A stretch of 64,000 bases of DNA from Thalassotalea marina (GTDB lineage: Bacteria; Pseudomonadota; Gammaproteobacteria; Enterobacterales; Alteromonadaceae): assembly GCF_014656435.1 (NCBI RefSeq), contig NZ_BNCK01000012.1, forward strand, positions 21,212 to 85,211, read 5' to 3'. The notes below the pieces were generated by a model. That model ran no database searches, had not been told where the DNA came from, and saw only the letters and a program-made list of their open reading frames with translations. Below, piece after piece: positions 35,948 to 47,661 of this stretch (within the stretch, counting starts at the first letter, position 1; every line of letters begins with the position of its first letter). The position numbers and the translations under genes were made by a program.

Positions 35948-36613
35948 TTACTTCGCTTTAATTAATGTTGATTTGTCTTTTTTAACACCATAAATATCAC
36001 TTGGGTCAAACGCTAAGGTGACGTGAAAATCCTTTTTAGGTAACAATAACTTATCTCGGTAAAAATCACCGTCGCTTGAGTTTGCCACAACAAAATAACT
36101 GGTTTTATCACCTTGGCTTACACGCCCTAAACCTTGCAAACTAACTCTGATCGATTTGATTCCTGCTAGCTTTGTTTTATTAATATTTTGAAATTCTGGC
36201 GGTGAAACAAGCGTAACGTGAAAAGCATTATGATCACGAGCAATTTGATTTTGACGATATTGTTTATAATCGTTTCCTAAAATTAATTTAAGTTGCTCAA
36301 GGTACTTGTTAAGTTCTGCTTTACTGATAATACCACCCAAGTATTTATTACCTTGGTTATCAGTTAATTGACGTATTTTAGTAATGACCACTTTATGTGT
36401 ATCATTTTGATAATCACTATTGGCTAGCGACTTAAGCGCTTTAGCATGACCGGGCCTGATAGTTACATCGGGTGAGCTGTCTTTCTCGGCCTCTTGCTCA
36501 AGTTGCTGTTGCTGAATGACCACCAACTGTTCGGCAATGGTACTCGCATTTGCCGTTAAACAAATCGACAAGAAGCAAAATGTTGTAACCAGTTTTTTGA
36601 TGTGTAAATCCAT
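35948..36613 (-). CDS. Secreted 2H-phosphoesterase-like protein
   Basis: A 221-residue protein with a signal peptide (cleaved near ANA, residue 23). Two H-x-T motifs, H132-V-T134 (FHVTLVSPPEF) and H197-V-T199 (DFHVTLAFDPSD), are spaced as in the 2H phosphoesterase fold, closest to the 'Swiss army knife' RNA-repair-like group. Those enzymes act on cyclic phosphodiesters or 2'-5' links, normally in the cytoplasm; an exported copy is odd. No other gene appears co-transcribed. Function is inferred from motifs only. Confidence 0.65.
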   Translation of the reverse strand: MDLHIKKLVTTFCFLSICLTANASTIAEQLVVIQQQQLEQEAEKDSSPDVTIRPGHAKALKSLANSDYQNDTHKVVITKIRQLTDNQGNKYLGGIISKAELNKYLEQLKLILGNDYKQYRQNQIARDHNAFHVTLVSPPEFQNINKTKLAGIKSIRVSLQGLGRVSQGDKTSYFVVANSSDGDFYRDKLLLPKKDFHVTLAFDPSDIYGVKKDKSTLIKAK

Positions 36614-36670
36614 TTCTTTCTTTATACTGATGGTTAGTGTTGTAATATTCTACGGGTAAATTTCATAATA

Positions 36671-37033
36671 ATGAAGGTCTGGTTTAATCCTGAGCTATTT
36701 AATCACATCGCCATCAGCGTCGCTGAATATAGATGGTCGCTTTTATTGTGGAGTGTGTTTGCCTTCATTCTTTTTGTGGTGTTGCAATATCAAATTGAAA
36801 CAGCCACCCCTATGTTTCTGATTTGGGTCGCCCTTTTTATTTTATTCGCCGCACTACAAGCTTTAGTGCTAGCGGCCTTTATCTTTTTCTTTCAAGTATT
36901 GCCGTCATCCAAAATACATGACAAGCAATGGCAAAAATTTTATCGCGCCATAGAGTGGTGTGAAGCACTCATTTTCAGCTTTATTTTGCCGCTGCCTGCC
37001 CTGCTTTTTGTTTATGCTGTGATAGTTGTTTAA
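36671..37033 (+). CDS. Small polytopic membrane protein
   Basis: A 120-residue protein with three hydrophobic segments (about 24-41, 49-72, 95-118) and a charged loop near 76-92. No family recognised. Convergent with the DUF3392 gene, 13 bases apart; ATG start with only a weak ribosome site. Confidence 0.65.
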   Translation: MKVWFNPELFNHIAISVAEYRWSLLLWSVFAFILFVVLQYQIETATPMFLIWVALFILFAALQALVLAAFIFFFQVLPSSKIHDKQWQKFYRAIEWCEALIFSFILPLPALLFVYAVIVV

Positions 37034-37046
37034 TTAACCTGTACGT

Positions 37047-37369
37047 CTATATATGACGCTGTTTTTGCGCATAAGCACCTAAACAGAAAAAGATCCCCAC
37101 CACTAAAGGCACTATATATACGGTTGGAACCATAGCCAAATACTTAGCTAATACACTGGTTAACCAAACCGTTAACAAGCCGTAGCCAAATGCACAAATA
37201 AAAACAAATGCCAGCGTTCTAACAATAAAGTGCTGCTTGCGAATTAAATGTTTTATTGCACCGTTAATGTCATTACCAAAAACCACCAACAAAGTGGCGA
37301 CAATCGCTAATGCTGTTTGGTATTGGTATGGTCTAAACCAACTGCCCATTTCAATTAACAAGGCACTCA

Positions 37370-37370
<1 letters not shown>
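37047..37370 (-). CDS. DUF3392 family inner-membrane protein
   Basis: A 107-residue protein with three hydrophobic helices (about 18-35, 47-69, 78-98). It resembles the DUF3392 proteins found near ligA in Vibrio, Shewanella and relatives. Function unknown. Its ATG overlaps the ligA stop by one base (TAATG), so it is coupled to ligA. Confidence 0.75.
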
Positions 37371-39469
<2,099 letters not shown>

Positions 39470-39495
39470 TCAGTTATTTATTTCAATTGCTATGA

Positions 39496-40536
39496 CTACA
39501 CCGCTGCAATTCTGCTTTTACGATCATACTCTCGTATTCTGCTGATGTAGTGCTGCTCAGTTTGTTTAGTCATTACACTGCGCTTGTCATCAAGCAGCTG
39601 AGCATTAAACTCAACGGCTAAATGTTTAGCGGCTTGCATCATATGTCCAAAGATCTCAAACGGGTCACCAGCATTAGGTAACGTCATAAATAAAGTGATC
39701 CCCTGCGTTGTAAAGCTTTCCATATTATCCAGATCAAAAGTACCAGGGTTCATCATATTGGCTAAACTAAACGTCACTTTACCATTACCAGCATTATCTT
39801 CGTGGCGATGGAAAATATTCATATCACCAAAGCGTAAACCTAATGTAAGCAAGGTAGGTAACAAAGCAGCACCACTGATGTGATTACCCTCAGGCATAAC
39901 AACAGACACTACTATGACTTCCGGCTCTAACTCGGGCTCTGGCATTCTAACTGGCTCGTCAATGCTTACTTCTGGCACCTCGTTTTTACTTGCCGCGTCG
40001 CCAAAATTCATTTCCATTTGATTGCGTTTTAACTTGTCCGTGACCGCTTTTCTAACACTGCGTTTACGTGGAGCTTCTGGCTTTGGTTTAGTCACAGGCG
40101 TTTCATAAACTGGTTTTTCTTCTTGCACAGGTGCTTCTTCAAAGGTATTAGCATGCGGTGGCGGGTTATCCAACGGTGGTTGTTCAGTGATATCTGACAA
40201 ATCACCTAACGTCGGCTCTAAGGTTAATTCGTCGCTGTGCCCTCTGTCTAAATCTTTTGGTAACGGCTCTTCGTCGTAATCAGGAGCTGGTGCAGGTGCA
40301 CTAGGCGTTTCATTTTCCGACAACGAATGTGGCGAAACTACACGCACTTGGCCTACACCATCTTGATCAAAACCACTGGGATCAATTGTACGTTCTAATG
40401 GGTCAACCTTTTCATTTTTTGCTTTGAGTTTATAAGGATTTTTGTTTTTTCTGATCGTCCAAAACCCATGAACAAAAATAGCAGCGATCACAATAGCGCT
40501 GATTATAATTAATACGTTTCTGAAATTATCTTCCAT
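39496..40536 (-). CDS. zipA: Cell division protein ZipA
   Basis: A 346-residue ZipA: N-terminal membrane anchor (about 7-25), a long charged and proline-rich linker (about 35-205), and the C-terminal FtsZ-binding domain (about 207-335, VVSVVMPEGNHISGAALLPTLLTLGLRFGDMNIFHRH). Tethers FtsZ to the inner membrane. It follows smc by 12 bases and is probably co-transcribed with it. Confidence 0.96.
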   Translation of the reverse strand: MEDNFRNVLIIISAIVIAAIFVHGFWTIRKNKNPYKLKAKNEKVDPLERTIDPSGFDQDGVGQVRVVSPHSLSENETPSAPAPAPDYDEEPLPKDLDRGHSDELTLEPTLGDLSDITEQPPLDNPPPHANTFEEAPVQEEKPVYETPVTKPKPEAPRKRSVRKAVTDKLKRNQMEMNFGDAASKNEVPEVSIDEPVRMPEPELEPEVIVVSVVMPEGNHISGAALLPTLLTLGLRFGDMNIFHRHEDNAGNGKVTFSLANMMNPGTFDLDNMESFTTQGITLFMTLPNAGDPFEIFGHMMQAAKHLAVEFNAQLLDDKRSVMTKQTEQHYISRIREYDRKSRIAAV

Positions 40537-40548
40537 CGTTTAGCCTTT

Positions 40549-43500
40549 TTAAGATACTTCTGCCATAGCGATTGCTTCGTCGATATCTACCGATACCATT
40601 CTGGAAACACCAGGTTCGAACATAGTCACCCCGGTTAAATGTGAAGCCATTTCCATCGCTATTTTATTATGACTAATATAAATAAATTGCACACTGTCTG
40701 ACATTTCGCGTACTAGATTACAAAACCTATTAACATTGGCATCGTCTAGTGGAGCATCTACTTCATCAAGCATACAAAATGGTGCTGGATTGAGTCTAAA
40801 TATTGCAAACACTAAAGACAAGGCCGTTAATGCTTTTTCTCCACCTGACAACAAATGAATCGTACTATTTTTCTTCCCCGGGGGTTGCGCCATAATACTC
40901 ACCCCAGTTTCTAATAAATCATCATCTGTTAACGCCAAGTAAGCTTGTCCACCACCAAATACTTTTGGGAACAAGGTTTGTAAATCTTGGTTAACTTTGT
41001 CAAACGTTACTTTAAATTTTTGTCGACTTTCTTTGTCGATTTTAGCTATTGCTGATTCTAACGTTGAAATCGCTTGATTTAAATCCTGATCTTGCTGATC
41101 TAAGAAGTTTTTTCGCGATAACTGACTATCAAATTCATCAATTGCTGCTAAATTAATCGCTCCCAACTGCGCAATGTCTTGTTGAAGTCGAATAACATGA
41201 GCCTGCCAAACCCCTTCTTTGGCATCTACCGGCATATGTTTTTCAATATCAGTGATATGTTGCCCGATTTCATGCAACGGTTCTAGCGCACTGTTGGCTT
41301 TAACTTTATTCGCCTCAGCATCAATTTGCAACTGACTAATGTTAGCTTGCAGCTCACTTGTTGATTTTTGTGCGTTTTGTTGGTTATTTTCTAACTTACT
41401 AATCATGTCAGCATGCTGACTAATCTGTGTTTGGCTATTTACTAAACTCTGGTCAACATCAGCCATGCGAGCGAGCCAGTGTTGAAGTTGCTCTTCGTCA
41501 TCAGCCACAGGTTTGCCCTGCTGTTCTAGTTGGCTTTGGTATTGCGCCTGTTGACGACTTAATTGCTCGATCGTCGTTTGATAACGTTCAATATTTTGTT
41601 GCAATTGGCCATGCTGATGTTTTACCCGTTCTAATTGAATAATATCGTGATGATGTTGTTCTTTTATGACGTGCAGCTGCAGACTTAATTCGCTGGCCTT
41701 TTGTTGAAAACGCTCAACCTCTTGGTAAATTGCATTTGTATCGGAATCGGTACTTTCCACAATGGTTTGCTGATGTAGTTCTGCAAGTTCATGCTGCCAT
41801 TTAGCCACTTGCGTGGTTAACTGTTCTATTTCTTGCAATATATTTTCTTTCGCCAATAAATCTTGTGCTTTTGATTGTTCAGCAAATTGTTGTTCACTTT
41901 GTGCTTGCTGCAAGCGCTGCATTAATTGATTAAAGTTGGCCTGCAACTGATTATGCTGAGACTTAAGCTCATCATTACTTTGTTGGATTTGAAAAAGTTC
42001 AGACTGAGCAACTTTGTGTTTTTCTTGAAGATGCGCCACATCAACCAACAGCTGATGTTTTTCGGTATCTAGTGCCAGTTTATGATCTTGCTTTTCAAGC
42101 AGCCCTTTACGTGCAAATTGTGCTGATAACCACACACCTTGCGGACAAATGACCGACTGTTCTGACGTTAACTGAGGCAACAGCTGATAACATTGCTCAG
42201 GGGTATCAGCGATAACAATATGATTTAAAAATGGTAGTTGAACATCGGGATGTGACGCTTTAGCAGCCAGTGTACCAACACTCGGCTGTTTGTGAGTGCT
42301 TTTATCAACAAGAGCAAACGCCATATTATTTAGTGTTGCTACAAGGTCAGCCTCTGGCAAGTTTGGTATAACCTGCGCAGATAACAAGTCTGCCAATACC
42401 ATCTCAACGGCAAGTTCCCAGCCTTGTTCAACCGCTAACTGTTCATGTAACTGCTGTAGCGCGGTTTGATTGCCATGTTCAATGATTTGTTGCTGATATA
42501 TTTGCCAATCTTGCTTTTGATCTAACTGTTGCTCAACCACAGCCAAACGACTGGTTAATGCCTGCAACTGAGTAGTTATTTGGGTATTATTTGATTGGCA
42601 CTGCGCCAGTTGCTGCGTTTTTTCATCAAGTAAATTTGCCGATTGAGCTAACTGTTGCTCTGCTTGTTGGAACTGAGCTTTTAGCTGTTTAACCGCGGTA
42701 GGCTCTTGGTAAGTTGCAAGCTTTTCTGTTAACTGATTTAGGGTTACTTGTTTTTCTTTGATACGCTGTTCAGTCGCTGCTATTTGCGCTTTTACCGTAG
42801 ACACTTTTTCATTATGAGCTTGGTAACGCGTTTTTAATTGCTCTTGTTGTAGGTGAACCAACTGCCACTTTTGTTGTGCTTGCGAGCGATGTTGTTCGTT
42901 CTCATTGAGCCTTGCACTCAGCGCTGCAATCTCTTGCTCACCTTTAGCCACTTTAGGTGACAACATCTGTAATTCTTGTTTAATTTCAACTTGCGCTTGT
43001 TGTTCAGATAACAAAAATTGCTGGGCATTGGCAATTTGCTCAGCACAGGTAATTTTATCCTGCTCTAATTTGGATTTTTGTTGTTTTACAAACTGCAATT
43101 GCTGCTCAAGCCTTGCAATATTATTGGTTAATTGAACCTTTTCTTGTTGATATTTTTCAATGGATTGACGAATGCTATCTTGCTGCTGTTTGGCAATTTT
43201 TATCGACGTTTGATCGGCATCTCGAGTTAAGTTGGCATTTGACAACTGTTCTTTCAACGCCGTAATTTGCTGTTGAATTTCAGCGACCTTGTTAGAATGT
43301 TTTTGCCAGCGCAATACCGCAAGTTCAGCTTTGTATTGTCTTTCTTGCTTTTTTAACGTTTTATATCGCTTGGCGGCTTGTGCTTGGCCATCTAGTTTTT
43401 CAATGTGTTGACCTAACTCTAAGCGAATATCCGTTAAACGAGATAAGTTTTCTTTGGTATGACGTATACGATTTTCAGTATCGCGGCGACGCTCTTTGTA

Positions 43501-44016
43501 TTTCGAAATGCCCGCAGCTTCTTCAATAAACACGCGCAACTCTTGCGGTTTTGATTCAATAAGCCTTGAAATTGTGCCTTGTTCAATAATGCCGTAACTT
43601 CTTGGGCCCAAACCTGTACCAAGAAATATATCGGTAATATCCCGGCGTCGGCATTTACTGCCGTTAAGGTAATAGCTGTTTTGGCCATCGCGGTTAACCA
43701 AGCGTCTTACGGAAATTTCGTTGCGGTTGGCCAAAGAGCCTTGTAAACGCCCAGACATATTATCAAACATCAGTTCAACACTGGCTTGACCAACAGGTTT
43801 ACGTGACGCTGCACCATTAAAAATAACATCAGTCATCGCGTCGCCACGCAAATGTTTCGCCGAGCTTTCACCTAATACCCAACGCACCGCATCGATAATA
43901 TTTGATTTACCACAACCGTTTGGGCCAACAATAGCCGTCATCTGTTGCTCAAAAGGCACTTTAGTAGGATCTACAAAAGATTTAAACCCTGCTAGTTTTA
44001 TGTACTTTAATCGCAT
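40549..44016 (-). CDS. smc: Chromosome segregation ATPase SMC
   Basis: A 1155-residue SMC: Walker A GPNGCGKS at 31-38, long coiled coil, hinge at about 510-650, second coiled coil rich in Q, then the C-terminal head with LLSGGEKALTAL and Walker B FCMLDEVDAPLDD. It organises the chromosome with ScpA/ScpB, not present here. The start at 44016 (MRLKYIKLAGFKSF) is the family start; the frame opens earlier at 44067. Having SMC rather than MukB fits Alteromonadales. Confidence 0.97.
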   Translation of the reverse strand: MRLKYIKLAGFKSFVDPTKVPFEQQMTAIVGPNGCGKSNIIDAVRWVLGESSAKHLRGDAMTDVIFNGAASRKPVGQASVELMFDNMSGRLQGSLANRNEISVRRLVNRDGQNSYYLNGSKCRRRDITDIFLGTGLGPRSYGIIEQGTISRLIESKPQELRVFIEEAAGISKYKERRRDTENRIRHTKENLSRLTDIRLELGQHIEKLDGQAQAAKRYKTLKKQERQYKAELAVLRWQKHSNKVAEIQQQITALKEQLSNANLTRDADQTSIKIAKQQQDSIRQSIEKYQQEKVQLTNNIARLEQQLQFVKQQKSKLEQDKITCAEQIANAQQFLLSEQQAQVEIKQELQMLSPKVAKGEQEIAALSARLNENEQHRSQAQQKWQLVHLQQEQLKTRYQAHNEKVSTVKAQIAATEQRIKEKQVTLNQLTEKLATYQEPTAVKQLKAQFQQAEQQLAQSANLLDEKTQQLAQCQSNNTQITTQLQALTSRLAVVEQQLDQKQDWQIYQQQIIEHGNQTALQQLHEQLAVEQGWELAVEMVLADLLSAQVIPNLPEADLVATLNNMAFALVDKSTHKQPSVGTLAAKASHPDVQLPFLNHIVIADTPEQCYQLLPQLTSEQSVICPQGVWLSAQFARKGLLEKQDHKLALDTEKHQLLVDVAHLQEKHKVAQSELFQIQQSNDELKSQHNQLQANFNQLMQRLQQAQSEQQFAEQSKAQDLLAKENILQEIEQLTTQVAKWQHELAELHQQTIVESTDSDTNAIYQEVERFQQKASELSLQLHVIKEQHHHDIIQLERVKHQHGQLQQNIERYQTTIEQLSRQQAQYQSQLEQQGKPVADDEEQLQHWLARMADVDQSLVNSQTQISQHADMISKLENNQQNAQKSTSELQANISQLQIDAEANKVKANSALEPLHEIGQHITDIEKHMPVDAKEGVWQAHVIRLQQDIAQLGAINLAAIDEFDSQLSRKNFLDQQDQDLNQAISTLESAIAKIDKESRQKFKVTFDKVNQDLQTLFPKVFGGGQAYLALTDDDLLETGVSIMAQPPGKKNSTIHLLSGGEKALTALSLVFAIFRLNPAPFCMLDEVDAPLDDANVNRFCNLVREMSDSVQFIYISHNKIAMEMASHLTGVTMFEPGVSRMVSVDIDEAIAMAEVS

Positions 44017-44163
44017 GTAAATTGGGCGCCGTGGCTTATGATTGTTGTTATGCCGACACTTTAACAAAATTTGCCACGCTTTGTAACTTTTGCCCTCTTC
44101 TCAGCTGCATTCTGTCGCACTATACTGTTATTCAAAAGTTTAACTTGTTAAAAATTCAACAAA

Positions 44164-44922
44164 ATGAATGAAAATTTATCAAAACCCATTGCCCACAGTG
44201 GTGCTGGTTATTTAATTGCTGGTTTTAAATTGATCAGACTAAAAGGCATCAAGCGATTTGTTTTTATTCCATTGGTGGTCAATTTAGTTTTATTTGCCAT
44301 TGCGTTTAGCTATTTGTTTGCACAACTTGATGATTGGATGTTAGCGATTGAACAATGGTTACCTGAATCTATTACCTGGTTAACTATGGTGATTGAACCG
44401 ATTGCAATTTTGTTCACCTTAGTGATGTTCTCATTTATTTTTAGCTCAGTGACTAACTGGATAGCTGCACCGTTTAATGGTTTATTAGCAGAAAAGTTAG
44501 AAATGATACTGGCTAAACAAGATGCACCATCAGGCTCTGCGTTAGATATTGTCAAAGACGTACCAAGAACACTTTCACGAGAATGGTGTAAGTTTAAATA
44601 TTATTTACCTCGCGCCGCAGGATTTTTTATCCTCTACTGGTTTATTCCCATTATTGGCCAAGTATTGTGGTTTATGTTTTTAGCTTGGATGATGGCAATA
44701 CAATACAAAGATTACGCCTTTGACAACCACAAGGTACCGTTTGACGACATGAAAACTGAGTTAGCAAACCATAAAGGGTTAAGTTATAGCTTTGGTATTA
44801 CAGCAGCGGTGTTTTCTATGGTGCCATTTGTTAACTTAGTGATTATGCCTGTTGCTATTTGCGGCGCTACTGCGCTTTGGGTTGACCATTATCGAGAGCA
44901 ATACGCGTTAAAGGGGTATTGA
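44164..44922 (+). CDS. cysZ: Sulfate transporter CysZ
   Basis: A 252-residue integral membrane protein matching CysZ (GAGYLIAGFKLIRLKGIKRFV at the N terminus, FNGLLAEKLE, AWMMAIQYKDYAFDNHK), a sulfate uptake protein that feeds cysteine synthesis. Four to six hydrophobic segments. It diverges from smc, as in many Gammaproteobacteria where cysZ neighbours zipA. A strong terminator follows. Confidence 0.95.
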   Translation: MNENLSKPIAHSGAGYLIAGFKLIRLKGIKRFVFIPLVVNLVLFAIAFSYLFAQLDDWMLAIEQWLPESITWLTMVIEPIAILFTLVMFSFIFSSVTNWIAAPFNGLLAEKLEMILAKQDAPSGSALDIVKDVPRTLSREWCKFKYYLPRAAGFFILYWFIPIIGQVLWFMFLAWMMAIQYKDYAFDNHKVPFDDMKTELANHKGLSYSFGITAAVFSMVPFVNLVIMPVAICGATALWVDHYREQYALKGY

Positions 44923-44997
44923 TTAACGCCATAAATGCCTGATTACCAAGCTGTTATTATGCACCGACACCAAACCATTACTGCCGGTTTAATCGAC

Positions 44998-45029
44998 AAA
45001 AAAGCACGTTTATTAATAAACGTGCTTTT
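44998..45029 (+). terminator. Terminator after cysZ
   Basis: AAAAGCACGTTTATT pairs perfectly with AATAAACGTGCTTTT, with almost no loop beyond the central bases and a short T tract. May act on both strands. Confidence 0.8.
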
Positions 45030-45163
45030 CGTTAAAGTGCTGATTACTCTTTAGAGATCAATAAATAACAAACATGAATGGTCATTATAACAGGGGGATT
45101 ACCAGCCATATCTAGTATCGTAAAATATGGCGCCACTCGTTCTCATCATTATCGTTTTTGACG

Positions 45164-45763
45164 TTAAACCTGCTTGTTAAGTTTACGAAACGCTAACCCC
45201 ATGATACCCAAAGCAAATACAGCCAATGTTGAAGGCTCTGGCACAGATGTAACCTTGTTCAAGCTTATATTGTCGAAGTGATGTCCTTCATTACTCCACT
45301 CTACATAAGAAACACCACTGAACGCAGAGGAAAAATTAAAGGTAATCCAACCGTCATTTTCAAGCGTTATGCTTTGTGAAGCCACCTGAAACCCGTTAGC
45401 GTCATATCCGAAAAACTCTACTGGCACTATCATGTCTAATCTATAAATAGTGTCCAAATCAATAGATAATAAATTAAAAAGCGAGCCATCTAACGCAGAT
45501 AATCGTGTTACACCACCTTCATTCTGGTGAAAAAGAGCAGCAGAGTTATTGTAACCTTGTTCGTTTTGCAACCAATAACTAAAAGCGCCCTGTGCCGTTG
45601 TTAACTGAAAACCAATATCACTATAACTGTTGATCTCAACAAAATTGGTTGTAGGGCTACCAGGATCTTCCAAATCATCAAAATTCATTATGCCTGCATA
45701 AACGCCTACGTTGATCAGTATTGCGAAACTTGCCACTAAGCCTTTTAACATTTTGTTTTTCAT
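45164..45763 (-). CDS. PEP-CTERM sorting domain protein
   Basis: A 199-residue secreted protein: signal peptide to about residue 23, a beta-rich body with an acidic start (MNFDDLEDPGSPTTNF), and a C-terminal PEP-CTERM signal (VPEPSTLAVFALGIMGLAF followed by RKLNK). Such proteins are processed by exosortase and end up in the exopolysaccharide matrix. No exosortase is encoded in the window, so it must be elsewhere. AAGGAT precedes the ATG. Confidence 0.88.
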   Translation of the reverse strand: MKNKMLKGLVASFAILINVGVYAGIMNFDDLEDPGSPTTNFVEINSYSDIGFQLTTAQGAFSYWLQNEQGYNNSAALFHQNEGGVTRLSALDGSLFNLLSIDLDTIYRLDMIVPVEFFGYDANGFQVASQSITLENDGWITFNFSSAFSGVSYVEWSNEGHHFDNISLNKVTSVPEPSTLAVFALGIMGLAFRKLNKQV

Positions 45764-45933
45764 TATACTTATCCTTTGTTCTTTTATTCTGTATTAATAG
45801 GTCACCTGTTAATTCGCCACATCCCCAAGCAAATAACTTGCCAACTAGAACAACGTCAGTAAAACAAAAGGCTTCAAGGTAAAAATGTCTTTAGTCGCTG
45901 AGCAATTTGTATAATTATCTGACACATAAAAGC

Positions 45934-46890
45934 TTAATCGGTATGGGATAAGACAACATTTCCTTTCTTGTGCCCCTTGTCAACGTATTCATGTGCTTTA
46001 ACGATTTCGTTTAACGGATACACTTCGTCGATGACCGGTTTAAAGCCATTAGATTGATATAACTTAAGTATCTCCAGCAAAAGCGCCTTATTTTCTTCAG
46101 CAACACCACATATTAACTGACGATTAAACAGTGAACTTAATATTGTACCAAGCCCTGCATTAATCAGAATTAACTTACCTCCCTTAGCAAGTGATTTCTG
46201 ACACTTGTTGTAAGATAAATTCCCAACGGTATCTAAAATCACATCATATACCTCACCATTATCAGTGAAATTTTCTTTGGTGTAGTCAATAACGTTATCC
46301 GCACCAATTGAAACAACCAACGCTGTATTGCCACTAGAGCATACGCCCGTAACATCAGCTTCGAAATGTTTTGAGATTTGTATCGCAGCACTACCAACGG
46401 CTCCCGATGCGCCATTAATCAGCACTTTACTGCCAACGTTTATTATCCCTTTTAGGAAATGCAACACGGCTAAACCACCAAAAATCAAAGCTGCCGCATC
46501 CGTATATGTGATTGAACTGGGTATTGTTACAACGGCTTTATCTTGAGCTATACACAAGTAATCAGCATTTGCACCAAGCTCCATGCCCGTAGTGCCAAAA
46601 ACTCTATCTCCTACTTTAAATTGACTAACATCGTGACCTACTGCAAACACTTCGCCAGAAAAGTCCATTCCTGATACGCTTTTTCTGGGTTTGAATACGC
46701 CAAACGCCAGACGAGTAAGAAGCCACATTCCATTTGGTACATCAAACCGTCTCATCCTACAATCCCCAGTAGTCACCGCCGATGAATAGACTTTAACCAG
46801 TATCTCGTTATTCTTAGGGATGGGTTTTTCAATCTCTTCTACCTTAAGAACGGTTGGATTACCGTATGCCGTCCAAATTGCCGCTTTCAT
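45934..46890 (-). CDS. MDR-family NAD(P)-dependent alcohol dehydrogenase/quinone reductase
   Basis: A 318-residue medium-chain dehydrogenase: GroES-like N-terminal part (KVYSSAVTTGDCRMRRFD, SGMDFSGEVFAVGHDVSQFKVGDRVFG) and Rossmann loop GASGAVGSAAIQISK at about 149-163. It lacks the usual zinc ligands, which suggests a quinone oxidoreductase-like enzyme; substrate unknown. Single gene facing a long intergenic region. Confidence 0.86.
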   Translation of the reverse strand: MKAAIWTAYGNPTVLKVEEIEKPIPKNNEILVKVYSSAVTTGDCRMRRFDVPNGMWLLTRLAFGVFKPRKSVSGMDFSGEVFAVGHDVSQFKVGDRVFGTTGMELGANADYLCIAQDKAVVTIPSSITYTDAAALIFGGLAVLHFLKGIINVGSKVLINGASGAVGSAAIQISKHFEADVTGVCSSGNTALVVSIGADNVIDYTKENFTDNGEVYDVILDTVGNLSYNKCQKSLAKGGKLILINAGLGTILSSLFNRQLICGVAEENKALLLEILKLYQSNGFKPVIDEVYPLNEIVKAHEYVDKGHKKGNVVLSHTD

Positions 46891-47612
46891 GATAAATCCT
46901 CTCTACGATTGATGAATGATAATACTCAATCAATTCGGCCAACCAAATTGAACTACGCACTCATACGCAGCAGGGTTGAGTGTCCGAACTAACACTTTCT
47001 GAACCATCACCTAAGCAATTATTGAACCTTCTTTGCGATATTTAGCGCTAGCTAAACGTCAAAACGACCAAAGCAACAGCACTGAGCCCAATGAAAAACT
47101 ACGTTGAGTTTCAATCATATTATTGTCGAATTAACGATAGTGCACGTATTTTATACAAATGAACCTGGATTACTGTGCAAATAAGAACCTTCTATCGCCC
47201 ACTACCAAGTTCCTGTTACGTTATCTAACAAGGTGATGGGCTTGCATGATGCCAGTAAAGGTTGGCGGATGACTGCCCTACAGTTAAAAACAAATCAGAG
47301 AGCTTTCAACAATGGCAATAAAGTAAATTGTTTATCTCGCTGCGATAATTCGTCTAACTGTGGAGAGTTACATGTGTATTTGTTTACCTGACAGAAGTTT
47401 GACCTCTGAAAACATTCTTATCGTCAACTTAAACTCCTGACGACTAACAGCGGAATTAACGCTCTTTGTCACCGTATTTAAATTGTTAGACATGTTTTTA
47501 CATCGTGCCTTTACAATTCATTTATTTCAACGGCTTAGTTATATTCAGTCTCGCTTTCTAAGATAAAAGCGACAGTCATCACTAAATTTTTAAATAAAGA
47601 ATGGCAGTTTAG
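46891..47612. other. 722-bp stretch without a recognisable gene
   Basis: Frames here are short and show no family. A plus-strand frame of about 65 codons around 47200-47395 was read through and rejected (no start signal, no homology recognised). Base composition is less AT-rich than typical intergenic DNA, so a decayed gene is possible, but nothing can be named. Confidence 0.4.
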
Positions 47613-47648
47613 TACCTACGTTAATTTATTAATAAATTAACGTAGGTA
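47613..47648. terminator. 36-bp perfect palindrome downstream of NhaC gene
   Basis: TACCTACGTTAATTTATT followed at once by its reverse complement, a perfect 18-bp-arm dyad, 14 bases beyond the antiporter stop. No T tract, so it may be a transcript 3'-end stabiliser or an insertion-related palindrome rather than a classical terminator. Confidence 0.55.
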
Positions 47649-47661
47649 TCAATTTAAACGT

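Noticed and set aside
47200..47395. Open plus-strand frame in the 46.9-47.6 kb gap
   Set aside because: About 65 codons bounded by stops, no start context and no family; too weak to call even a pseudogene.
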